Part shown: positions 9,043-16,572 of the stretch, piece by piece
How positions within the stretch are numbered: the stretch's first letter is position 1
Layout of the letters: every line of letters begins with the position of its first letter
Origin: an uncultured Flavobacteriaceae bacterium
GTDB taxonomy: Bacteria > Bacteroidota > Bacteroidia > Flavobacteriales > Flavobacteriaceae
Length of the DNA: 64,000 bases
Reading direction: 5' to 3'
Assembly (NCBI GenBank): GCA_947500385.1
Contig: CANMSA010000003.1
Location: forward strand, 186,001-250,000
The notes under the pieces: model-generated
Database searches by the model: none
Told to the model about the DNA's origin: nothing
What the model saw: only the letters and a program-made list of their open reading frames with translations
Made by a program: the position numbers and the translations under genes

Positions 9043-10412
9043 TGGTTCGGATTCAGCGCAAGCGTTTTGACCACTTTCTTCTTACGAATATGGGATTCGA
9101 TGATATGATGGGTATTCTGGTCTGCCCGCATGGGTGTGATTATCGATTCTAAGATATGCAAATTATTTATTTGATGGTTCAGCTCATAAAACCCAAGCCC
9201 CATAAAGCGCCCTTCCTTGATTAAAATTGCGCTATATTCCCCGATCTCACGTCCTCGGTCCACCATTACAAAGTTTTTGTTTTTCAAGCTGTATTTTTCG
9301 GAAACTTGATGAGCACGTGCATTGTATTCTTCCGGTGTCTCCTTTCTTACACAAGCACCGGCACAGGTACCACTTTCGTAGTTAGAACAATTTGCTTTCG
9401 CTTGTGACAAGCCTGTTAACTTCAGGCATAATTCGAATTCTTTTACAATGCGATGCAGGAAATTTTCGGCGGAAGCAAAACCATTGAACGTTAGCAAGTG
9501 TTTTTTTCCAGGATAGAGCTTGTCGACCTTGAAAGTTAAAAAACCATCTTCATTGATTATGCTGTACAAAGCATGCGTAAAGAGCTTTTTAGTGCCGGGT
9601 TGCGCAAAAGAGGGTTTGGTTCTCTTTAATTCTTCATATTCTTTTAGGGCAGCGACCAGTTCATTGCCCGTTTTTTCAAAGGTTACTTTCTTTGTTTCCT
9701 TTTGAAGCTTACGTGCTCGGGCCCCTTCCTTGGTAAAATGTTGATTAACGCGTTTCTTGATGTTTTTGCTTTTTCCCAAGAACAAAATATCACCGTCCTT
9801 ATTATGCATATAATACAGCCCAAGTGCGGATGGCAACGATTCAATGATATCAAGCTGCCTCTGTGAAAGCTCTCCGGTTGTCTCGGTGCGTATAATGTTC
9901 TGAACAATACTTTTATCGGTGTCCTTTGCAAGAAGTAGCTTAAACAGCTTTAGGGTGGCCAACGCATCACCGTTGGCCCTATGACGGTCGCTCACGGCAA
10001 TGCCCAAGGAACGCACTAACTTGCCCAAACTATGGGATTCGGCCTCAGGGATGAGTTTCTTTGAAAGGTCCACAGTACAAATGGTTTTGCGTTCAAAATT
10101 ATACCCCAGTCTTCTGTATTCCGTGCGTAGGATGCGATAATCGAATTGGGCATTATGTGCAACCAATACCGTGTCTTTGGTAATTTCTATGATGCGTTTG
10201 GCTACCTCGTGAAATTTAGGGGCGGTACGGAGCATCTTATTGTTGATGCCCGTAAGATTCACGACAAAGGGTTGTATGTCTTTTTCGGGATTTACAAGAC
10301 TAATGAATTGATCCACCACAGCATGCCCGTCAAATTTGTGAATGGCGATTTCCGTAATTCCTTCTTCATTATATTTTCCTCCAGTGGTTTCAATATCAAG
10401 TATAGCGTACAT
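9039..10412 (-). CDS. DEDDh 3'-5' exonuclease fused to a GIY-YIG (UvrC N-terminal type) nuclease
   Basis: 457 residues from the ATG at 10412, chosen because the exonuclease motif begins at once (YAILDIETTG); an in-frame ATG at 10457 would add a 15-residue tail and run into yggS. Residues 1-180 are a DnaQ/PolC-type exonuclease: DxE in DIETTG, NAQFDYRIL, and HRANGDALATLKL. Residues ~195-290 are a GIY-YIG domain (GLYYMHNKDGDILFLGKSKN, with KKRVNQHF). The C-terminal third holds a cysteine cluster (CSNYESGTCAGACV). Likely a repair or processing nuclease; its in vivo role is not known to me. It overlaps the channel gene by four bases. Confidence 0.88.
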   Translation of the reverse strand: MYAILDIETTGGKYNEEGITEIAIHKFDGHAVVDQFISLVNPEKDIQPFVVNLTGINNKMLRTAPKFHEVAKRIIEITKDTVLVAHNAQFDYRILRTEYRRLGYNFERKTICTVDLSKKLIPEAESHSLGKLVRSLGIAVSDRHRANGDALATLKLFKLLLAKDTDKSIVQNIIRTETTGELSQRQLDIIESLPSALGLYYMHNKDGDILFLGKSKNIKKRVNQHFTKEGARARKLQKETKKVTFEKTGNELVAALKEYEELKRTKPSFAQPGTKKLFTHALYSIINEDGFLTFKVDKLYPGKKHLLTFNGFASAENFLHRIVKEFELCLKLTGLSQAKANCSNYESGTCAGACVRKETPEEYNARAHQVSEKYSLKNKNFVMVDRGREIGEYSAILIKEGRFMGLGFYELNHQINNLHILESIITPMRADQNTHHIIESHIRKKKVVKTLALNPNQ

Positions 10413-10434
10413 CAACAGTCTTTCTCCCTTTGTA

Positions 10435-11094
10435 TTATTGATAATTTCTAGCCCCAAAGATACTACTTCCTATTCGTACCATGGTACTGCCTTCTTCAAT
10501 GGCAATTTTATAATCACCACTCATTCCTATTGATAGAATTGAGAGACCCCCAAAATCAATCTGAACAGTGTCATATAAATTTTTCAGTTTTTCGAATTCC
10601 CTTCGTATTTGCGCTTTATCATCGGTAAAAGTCGCCATTCCCATAAGGCCTTTGATGCGTACATTTTCAAGTGTGTTTCGCTCTTCTGAGGCTGCAATTG
10701 CCCGTAATTCAACTTCACTCAACCCGAATTTAGTGTCTTCTTCGGCAATATGTACTTGTAACAGACAATCGATGATGCGTTCGTGCTTCTTTGCCTGTTT
10801 GTTTATTTCTTTCAATAACTTAAGACTATCCACCCCATGAATAAGGGAAACATATGCCGCCATATATTTCACTTTGTTACGTTGCACATGCCCGATCATG
10901 TGCCATTCAATATCTTTGGGCATTTTTTCCCATTTCAGGGTCATTTCTTGAATCTTGTTTTCACCAAAAATCCGTTGACCAGCCTCATAGGCCGCCTGAA
11001 GATCTTCCAATGGTTTCGTTTTGGAAACCGCAACCAGGGTTACCTTGTCCGGTAGGTGTTCCCTTATCTGGGAAAGGTTTTCTCTTATAGACAT
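10435..11094 (-). CDS. yggS: YggS/PLPBP family pyridoxal-phosphate homeostasis protein
   Basis: A 219-residue PLP-binding TIM-barrel protein of the YggS/PROSC family, which keeps vitamin B6 levels balanced and has no known catalysis. The lysine that binds PLP lies in VTLVAVSKTKPLEDL (about residue 26), followed by the family motif FGENKIQEM and WHMIGHVQRNKVKYM; the phosphate-binding region is LSIGMSGDYKIAIEEGSTMVRIGSSIFG at the C-terminus. Normal length. It sits 22 bases before the exonuclease gene and 21 bases after the DUF1015 gene, all in one operon. Confidence 0.94.
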   Translation of the reverse strand: MSIRENLSQIREHLPDKVTLVAVSKTKPLEDLQAAYEAGQRIFGENKIQEMTLKWEKMPKDIEWHMIGHVQRNKVKYMAAYVSLIHGVDSLKLLKEINKQAKKHERIIDCLLQVHIAEEDTKFGLSEVELRAIAASEERNTLENVRIKGLMGMATFTDDKAQIRREFEKLKNLYDTVQIDFGGLSILSIGMSGDYKIAIEEGSTMVRIGSSIFGARNYQ

Positions 11095-11115
11095 AAAAAA
11101 AGATTTTGGAGTTCG

Positions 11116-12351
11116 TTAGAGCTCATAGATTGCGAGGCCACTACGCAATTTTGGTTCAATATACGTGCTTTTGGGGGGCATCACCAATCCCGCATCGGCG
11201 ATGGCCTTTATTTCCTGAATGGTAATGGGTACGAGTCCGAAACCTACGGTAAAACGGCCTTTGTCAATTGCATCTTTCATTTTTATGATGTTGTGCTTCC
11301 CGTGGCCGTATTGTATGCGTTTATCTTTGCGCAGGTCTTTGATTCCTAAAATGGGTTCTAAAACTGTTTTAAACAGTATTTGGGTGTCTAATTCGCTTAG
11401 GGGATCTGAAAAACGATATACTTTTTTTCGCAGGTAAAGCGAATAGAACTCACCATCTAGATACATGCTGAAATGATGTTTTTTAGAAGGCTTGTATAAC
11501 ACATCTTTCTTATTTTCTATACGATATATGGCATCAAGCCTGATCAGAAACTCCTCTTTGGATAATCCATTCAATCCCTTTACCATTCGGTTGAATTCAA
11601 AGATGCGTATCTGTGACTCTGGAATCAAGTAACTCATAAAAAAGTTGTAGGCTTCTTTCCCGGTATGATTCGGGTTGTCCTTTTTTGAATTTTTCGCCAA
11701 CAAATTTGAAGAAGCGCTTCGATGATGGCCATCAGCAATATATAAAGCTTCTATTCCTGTAAAGGCATCCCGGAGGGCTGCCACGGTATTTTTTTTTGAA
11801 ATCAACCATAGCCGATGGGTAACACGATCCTCGGTAGTGAAAAAGTACTCGGGGGCTTGTTCCTGTTCTTTTTCCAAAATTCCTGAAATAACCGCATCAT
11901 CCGGATAGGTCATTAACACCGGTTCGGCATTGAATTGAACGGTTTCAAGATATTCGGCAAAGAGGGTTTCCCTATGTTGCAGGGTATCTTCATGTTTCTT
12001 GATCAGGTCATTTTGGTATTCGGCCACGCTGGTGCTACAAAAAAGTCCGGAGCATTTAAAATGAGGACTCGACACTTTATACAAGTAAAAACAGTCCGTG
12101 TCATCTTTCTGAAAAACAGCATCTTCTAAAAATTCAAGATACCTATTGTGTACCAGTTGAAAACGTTCCTTTCCTTTTACATTTTTAGAAAATTTATAGC
12201 CCGGGTTAATGATGTGTAAAAAGGAAAAGGGGTTGTACTCTAGTATGGCGTTCAGTTCCCGTCTTGAATATCCTTGATAAGATTTCGAAACTACATGGGC
12301 GACCTTGTCCTTGGTAGGTCGAATCGCTTTAAAAGGAAGGATGGTGGCCAT
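11116..12351 (-). CDS. DUF1015 family protein
   Basis: 411 residues, first gene of the six-gene operon. The family is recognised from the opening ILPFKAIRPTKD, the segment YNPFSFLHIINPG and above all LYIADGHHRSASS (about residues 213-225). DUF1015 proteins are widespread and in some bacteria sit near serine or amino acid metabolism genes, but I know of no established activity and assign none. No signal peptide or membrane segment; likely cytoplasmic. Confidence 0.85.
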   Translation of the reverse strand: MATILPFKAIRPTKDKVAHVVSKSYQGYSRRELNAILEYNPFSFLHIINPGYKFSKNVKGKERFQLVHNRYLEFLEDAVFQKDDTDCFYLYKVSSPHFKCSGLFCSTSVAEYQNDLIKKHEDTLQHRETLFAEYLETVQFNAEPVLMTYPDDAVISGILEKEQEQAPEYFFTTEDRVTHRLWLISKKNTVAALRDAFTGIEALYIADGHHRSASSNLLAKNSKKDNPNHTGKEAYNFFMSYLIPESQIRIFEFNRMVKGLNGLSKEEFLIRLDAIYRIENKKDVLYKPSKKHHFSMYLDGEFYSLYLRKKVYRFSDPLSELDTQILFKTVLEPILGIKDLRKDKRIQYGHGKHNIIKMKDAIDKGRFTVGFGLVPITIQEIKAIADAGLVMPPKSTYIEPKLRSGLAIYEL

Positions 12352-12482
12352 TTGATAAATGAATCTTGATTAGGTAGTAGAAAAATGCCCTGGTGCAATG
12401 CTCTTTAGGCTATTAAAAAGATATTTCGTAAACGTTTTTGCACAAATACTATTGTAGCGAAAGGTGTAATTTACCAACCAGA

Positions 12483-13370
12483 TCATGAAAATCGGGCGGC
12501 TACAATTTCCGCCTTTCTAGTGGTTGCATAGTCATAAAAACCTTCCCCTGATTTCACACCGAGCTTACCTGCGGAAACCATGTTTACTAAGAGCGGGCAA
12601 GGGGCATACTTTGGTTTTTTAAAACCATCGAATAACACATTCAGAATGGAAAGACATACATCGAGCCCAATAAAATCTGCCAACTGCAAAGGCCCCATGG
12701 GGTGTGCCATACCCAAACGCATTACGGTGTCGATTTCATGAACGCCGGCCACGTTGTTATAAAGTGTTTCAATGGCTTCGTTGATCATGGGCATTAAAAT
12801 GCGGTTGGCCACAAACCCAGGGTAATCGTTTACTTCGGTCGGTATTTTGCCCAAATCTTTTGAAAGTTCCATAACGGCTTGGGTGGTCGCGTCGGACGTT
12901 GAATACCCGCGAATAATTTCCACCAATTTCATAATGGGTACGGGATTCATGAAGTGCATTCCAATAACCTTCCCGGGTCGTTTTGTAACTGCTGCGATCT
13001 CAGTGATCGAAATAGAGGAGGTATTGGTTGCCAGAATAGTATTTTCTGGGCATAACGTGTCCAACTGCCGAAAAATCTTTAATTTCAACTCCTTGTTTTC
13101 GGTTGCGGCTTCTACTACCAGTTCCGCTTTTTCAAGACCATCTTCCAGTGCTGTATAGGTATGTATATTTTCCAGGGTCCTTGTTTTGTCCTCCTTGCTG
13201 ATCTTACCCTTATCGAGCATTCGGTCTAAATTTCGGGTAATGGTACCCATTCCTTTTTCCAAGGAGGCCTCCGAAATGTCAATAAGGGCCACTGAAAATC
13301 CGGTTTGAGCGAAAACATGGGCAATTCCATTTCCCATGGTACCCGCCCCAATAACAGCTATATGCTTCAT
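12483..13370 (-). CDS. hbd: 3-hydroxybutyryl-CoA dehydrogenase
   Basis: NAD(P)-dependent oxidation of (S)-3-hydroxyacyl-CoA to the 3-keto form (or the reverse), in fatty acid or butanoate metabolism. 295 residues with an N-terminal Rossmann motif AVIGAGTMGNGIAHVFAQTG (residues 4-23), then LATNTSSISITEIA and GMHFMNPVPIMKLVEII (catalytic His region, about 138-154), and the C-terminal helical domain with the NRILMPMINEAI segment. It follows the Gfo/Idh/MocA gene after ten bases and probably shares its transcript. Confidence 0.93.
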   Translation of the reverse strand: MKHIAVIGAGTMGNGIAHVFAQTGFSVALIDISEASLEKGMGTITRNLDRMLDKGKISKEDKTRTLENIHTYTALEDGLEKAELVVEAATENKELKLKIFRQLDTLCPENTILATNTSSISITEIAAVTKRPGKVIGMHFMNPVPIMKLVEIIRGYSTSDATTQAVMELSKDLGKIPTEVNDYPGFVANRILMPMINEAIETLYNNVAGVHEIDTVMRLGMAHPMGPLQLADFIGLDVCLSILNVLFDGFKKPKYAPCPLLVNMVSAGKLGVKSGEGFYDYATTRKAEIVAARFS

Positions 13371-13380
13371 ACGATTTTGT

Positions 13381-14340
13381 TTAGAAAGATTCTATTATTT
13401 GTAAGGCTACCCGCAATGCATTGGTACCTTGCTGCAGAGTTACGACGGGAGTTTCATCATTGTTGATGGCATCGGCAAATGTCTCAAGTTCATCGAGAAT
13501 GGCGTTGTTGGAAGATACCTCGGGATTTTCAAAATAAATCTGTTTTTTCACTCCTTCGGCGTTTTGCAGTACCATGTCAAAATCACCGGGTTGTTCCGGT
13601 GCATCCTTCATTTTCACGACCTCCACTTTCTTTTCCAAAAAATCCACGGAAATATAGGCGTCTTTTTGAAAAAAACGGGATTTCCGCATGCTTTTTAATG
13701 AAATTCTGCTCGCTGTAAGATTGGCCACACATCCATTTTCGAATTCAATGCGGGCATTGGCAATATCGGGAGAGTTGCTGATGACCGATACACCACTGGC
13801 ATTTACACTTCGCACCTCGGAATGTACGACACTCAAAATTGCATCGATATCATGGATCATAAGATCAAGCACGACCGGCACATCGGTACCCCTGGGATTG
13901 AATTCTGCCAGACGATGGGTTTCAATGAACATGGGGTCCTTGATAGCTTTTTTCACAGCGTTAAAAGCGGGGTTAAACCGTTCAACATGACCAACCTGCC
14001 CTTTAACACCCTTTTTTTTACTCAGCGATATCAAAGCCTCCGCCTCTTCCAGGGTATTGGTTATGGGTTTTTCGATGAATATATGTTTTCCTTTATCAAT
14101 CGCTTTTTTGGCGCAATCAAAATGGGACAGGGTAGGGGTTACCACATCCACTACATCTACAGCGGCTATAAGGGTGTTGATGTTATCATAATAGGTGTAT
14201 CCAAATTCATCGGCTACTTTTTTGCCATTGATAGCATCCGCATCGTAAAAACCCACCAATTGATATTTGCTGGATTCATTTAACAAGCGCAGATGAATTT
14301 TACCGAGATGGCCTGCACCGAGTACTCCTACTTTCAACAT
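13381..14340 (-). CDS. Gfo/Idh/MocA family NAD(P)-dependent oxidoreductase
   Basis: 319 residues. The N-terminal Rossmann domain has VGVLGAGHLGKIHLRLL (residues 3-19) and the family's catalytic EKP motif in HIFIEKPITNTLEEA (about 89-103). The C-terminal dimerisation domain shows the HDIDAILSVV segment whose His/Asp are typical of the family. The substrate is unlikely to be guessable; many relatives act on sugars or sugar-nucleotides. The start at 14340 gives a direct MLKVGVLGAG N-terminus. Immediately upstream of hbd. Confidence 0.87.
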   Translation of the reverse strand: MLKVGVLGAGHLGKIHLRLLNESSKYQLVGFYDADAINGKKVADEFGYTYYDNINTLIAAVDVVDVVTPTLSHFDCAKKAIDKGKHIFIEKPITNTLEEAEALISLSKKKGVKGQVGHVERFNPAFNAVKKAIKDPMFIETHRLAEFNPRGTDVPVVLDLMIHDIDAILSVVHSEVRSVNASGVSVISNSPDIANARIEFENGCVANLTASRISLKSMRKSRFFQKDAYISVDFLEKKVEVVKMKDAPEQPGDFDMVLQNAEGVKKQIYFENPEVSSNNAILDELETFADAINNDETPVVTLQQGTNALRVALQIIESF

Positions 14341-14653
14341 GTATCTTCAATTTGTTCCAAAAATAAGGATAGTTTAGGAGTTTTTAAGGCTTCCGTAACT
14401 TGCTTTTTTATACGGTCATCAAAAAACAAATGGAAGCCCTTGGAATCAAGTTGTAAGCCTCAATTTCTTGCTGATTGAATAACAAAACTGTTTTTAGAAT
14501 AAATTAACTTCGCTAACTTTGAATACCAAAAACCAAACCTGCCTTTATGAAACCTTCTGTCTACAGCAACGTGCTTTTTTTTTCGTGCACGGCGACCGTT
14601 TTTAGTAGCTTTTTAAAAAAAATACCAGGTTTTGAAACAAACCACAGCAGGTC
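14341..14653. other. Intergenic region, 313 bases, with a promoter and a possible leader ORF
   Basis: This gap separates the divergent oxidoreductase and pcm genes. It contains a perfect -7 box TAACTTTG at 14514-14521 facing pcm, then a short open frame (see the entry at 14547). The 14341-14500 part shows nothing I can name: no RNA fold or repeat stands out. Confidence 0.5.
14514..14521 (+). promoter_or_regulatory. Putative -7 promoter box for the pcm transcript
   Basis: TAACTTTG fits the TAnnTTTG consensus exactly. The -33 region (about 14488-14494) is T-rich but lacks TTG. A start of transcription near 14526 would give pcm a leader of about 125 bases, which contains the short ORF at 14547. 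Confidence 0.5.
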
Positions 14654-14657
14654 ATGA
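14547..14657 (+). CDS. Possible 36-residue leader ORF coupled to pcm
   Basis: An ATG 25 bases after the putative pcm -7 box opens a 36-codon frame that ends TGA at 14655-14657, overlapping the pcm ATG as ATGA. The product would start MKPSVYSNVLFFSC with a short hydrophobic stretch. The position and the overlap are what translational coupling looks like, but the reading frame is short and could be chance; I recognise no homologue. Confidence 0.25.
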   Translation: MKPSVYSNVLFFSCTATVFSSFLKKIPGFETNHSRS

Positions 14658-15295
14658 AAGATACTTTGAAACATAAGGGTATGCGAAACAAACTTGCCAA
14701 TACGCTCTCGGAAAAGGGTATTTCCGATTCCAACGTCCTCGGCGCGATCAAGAGCATTCCTCGACATCTGTTTATGGATAGTAGTTTTGAAGGGCATGCC
14801 TATCAAGACAAGGCATTTCCTATTGCCGCCGACCAAACCATTTCACAACCCTACACGGTTGCCTTTCAGACCTCGCTATTACAAGTGAATCCGAATCAGA
14901 AAATTTTGGAGATCGGAACGGGAAGCGGTTATCAGACGGCTGTATTGTTACATCTTAAAACCAAGGTCTATACTATTGAACGGCAGTTGGAACTGTTTAA
15001 GAAAACCTCTTTGTTTTTTCAAAAAATGGGCTACCGTCCGAAAAAGGCGGTTTTCGGCGATGGTTATAAGGGGATGCCCGAAGAGGCCCCGTTTGACGGA
15101 ATCATCGTCACTGCGGGAGCCCCAGAAGTCCCTAAACCCTTACTGGCCCAGCTCAAAATCGGCGGAAAACTCGTAATTCCCGTTGGTCTGGACGATCAAA
15201 TTATGACCTTGTATATTCGCAAGTCTGAAAAGGAATTCGAGAAAAAAGAATTCGGCTCGTTTCGTTTTGTGCCCTTATTGCAAAACAAGAACTAG
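14654..15295 (+). CDS. pcm: Protein-L-isoaspartate O-methyltransferase
   Basis: Methylates L-isoaspartyl residues in aged proteins with S-adenosylmethionine, starting their repair. 213 residues. Family motifs: IPRHLFM (about 35-41), the substrate-loop TISQPYTVAFQTSLL (about 62-76), SAM motif I LEIGTGSGYQTAVLL (about 85-99) and GFDGIIVTAGAPEVP-like segment PFDGIIVTAGAPEVPKPLL (about 150-168). An in-frame TGA at 14633-14635 blocks any longer start. Convergent with smpB, with only four bases between the two stops. Confidence 0.95.
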   Translation: MKDTLKHKGMRNKLANTLSEKGISDSNVLGAIKSIPRHLFMDSSFEGHAYQDKAFPIAADQTISQPYTVAFQTSLLQVNPNQKILEIGTGSGYQTAVLLHLKTKVYTIERQLELFKKTSLFFQKMGYRPKKAVFGDGYKGMPEEAPFDGIIVTAGAPEVPKPLLAQLKIGGKLVIPVGLDDQIMTLYIRKSEKEFEKKEFGSFRFVPLLQNKN

Positions 15296-15299
15296 GAGG

Positions 15300-15761
15300 T
15301 TATCGATTGAAACTTTTTTTAATGCGATCTAGGTCTCGTTTGTTATCCCGATCTTTCATTGTTTCTCTTTTGTCATACAATTTTTTCCCTTTTGCCAAGG
15401 AGATTCTAAGTTTGGCAAGGCCCCGATCGTTAATGAAAAGAGTTAAGGGGACAATCGTCAACCCTGTGTTTTTGACTTCTTTGAATAGTTTTCTGAGCTC
15501 TTTTTTATTCAATAAAAGCTTTCGTTCCGCCTTTGGCTTATGGTTGTAATGCGAACCATGGGAATATTCGTCTACCTGCATATTAACTACGAACAACTCG
15601 CCCCGCTCATTAAACTCACAAAAACTTTCAGAAATACCGGCTTTGCCTAACCGAATCGATTTTATTTCGGTTCCAGACAATACAATTCCGGCCGTATATT
15701 GGTCTAGTAATTCGTATTCGAACCGGGCCTTTTTGTTTTTTATAGAAACGTTTTGCTGCAT
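15300..15761 (-). CDS. smpB: SsrA-binding protein SmpB
   Basis: Partner of tmRNA in trans-translation; it brings SsrA RNA to stalled ribosomes. I choose the ATG at 15761 (153 residues), since [16 protein letters not shown] is the conserved opening; the ATG at 15782 would add seven residues. Typical motifs are [20 protein letters not shown], the [19 protein letters not shown] segment and the basic tail [22 protein letters not shown] with the final R-rich end. tmRNA itself is not in the window. Confidence 0.96.
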   Translation of the reverse strand: MQQNVSIKNKKARFEYELLDQYTAGIVLSGTEIKSIRLGKAGISESFCEFNERGELFVVNMQVDEYSHGSHYNHKPKAERKLLLNKKELRKLFKEVKNTGLTIVPLTLFINDRGLAKLRISLAKGKKLYDKRETMKDRDNKRDLDRIKKSFNR

Positions 15762-15839
15762 CGCAGGCAAAAATAGCAACAATTATCGAAAACCAGGGGT
15801 TTTAAATCCAATCTATGGTTGTCCAGGGATATTCCTATG

Positions 15840-16397
15840 TTAGTCACGCTCCGGACAGTTGCAATCGAAATGGATTTGCTGGGATGTAGCGACCCCGTTT
15901 ACGATCTGTACAATAAAAAGACTCCCATTGTCCGAATCGTCTAGTTGGTAGTACAAATCCTCCCCAAGTAATTGATTGGCAAAGTTGGGGGTGGTATTGC
16001 TGTGCCCCACTACGAGCACGTTTTTGTTTAAATTATCTGTTTTAAATTGTTCAATATCAACATTCTGCGGGTCATAATACTGTACATCTATGTCTTGCTT
16101 TACGGAAGTGGGTGAGGCGGTCATAGAGGTTCTGTTATAATCGGTGCTATAGATGGCATCTAGCGGAATGTCCCGAAGAATTTCGGCCCAATGCATAGCC
16201 CTCCCGTATCCTTTTTGGGTGAGTTCGGGGTCAGGATTTTGATCGTCACTTCTATCTTTTTCCGCATGACGGACTAAGTAAAATGTAGAGATACCCGCTT
16301 CTGTGGGCATCGCTTCGGTTTCCTCTTTTTTGTCTTCCTTACAATTGGTAAAGCTGATAAATAGTGAAAGCAAAAATGCTAGTTTTATTAATTTCAT
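15840..16397 (-). CDS. Histidine phosphatase family lipoprotein (SixA/phosphoglycerate-mutase-like)
   Basis: 185 residues from the ATG at 16397, which gives a clean lipoprotein signal peptide MKLIKLAFLLSLFISFTNC with the lipid-accepting Cys at residue 19; longer in-frame starts up to 16463 would bury it. The histidine phosphatase signature FYLVRHAEKD (RHAE at about 40-43) is near the N-terminus and the second catalytic His is in VLVVGHSNTTPNF (about 130). Likely attached to a membrane and facing the periplasm or outside. Substrate unknown. Confidence 0.85.
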   Translation of the reverse strand: MKLIKLAFLLSLFISFTNCKEDKKEETEAMPTEAGISTFYLVRHAEKDRSDDQNPDPELTQKGYGRAMHWAEILRDIPLDAIYSTDYNRTSMTASPTSVKQDIDVQYYDPQNVDIEQFKTDNLNKNVLVVGHSNTTPNFANQLLGEDLYYQLDDSDNGSLFIVQIVNGVATSQQIHFDCNCPERD

Positions 16398-16572
16398 GGT
16401 AGATCGGTTCATCATTAGCTCCGGTATTATAGATGTTTTCCCGGATGTTGGTAAAGTTCTCAATGGATTGTGCGTTGCAAAGTATTTGAATTATCCATAA
16501 ACTTTTCTTCTTATTTAACTAAAATATGTAGAAAATAGTATGTATAACCGCTATTTTTTGCTTTTTTTGCAT

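Noticed and set aside
14293-14478. Plus-strand frame across the start of the Gfo/Idh/MocA gene into the intergenic gap
   Set aside because: It begins antisense to the oxidoreductase start and shows no recognisable product or promoter.
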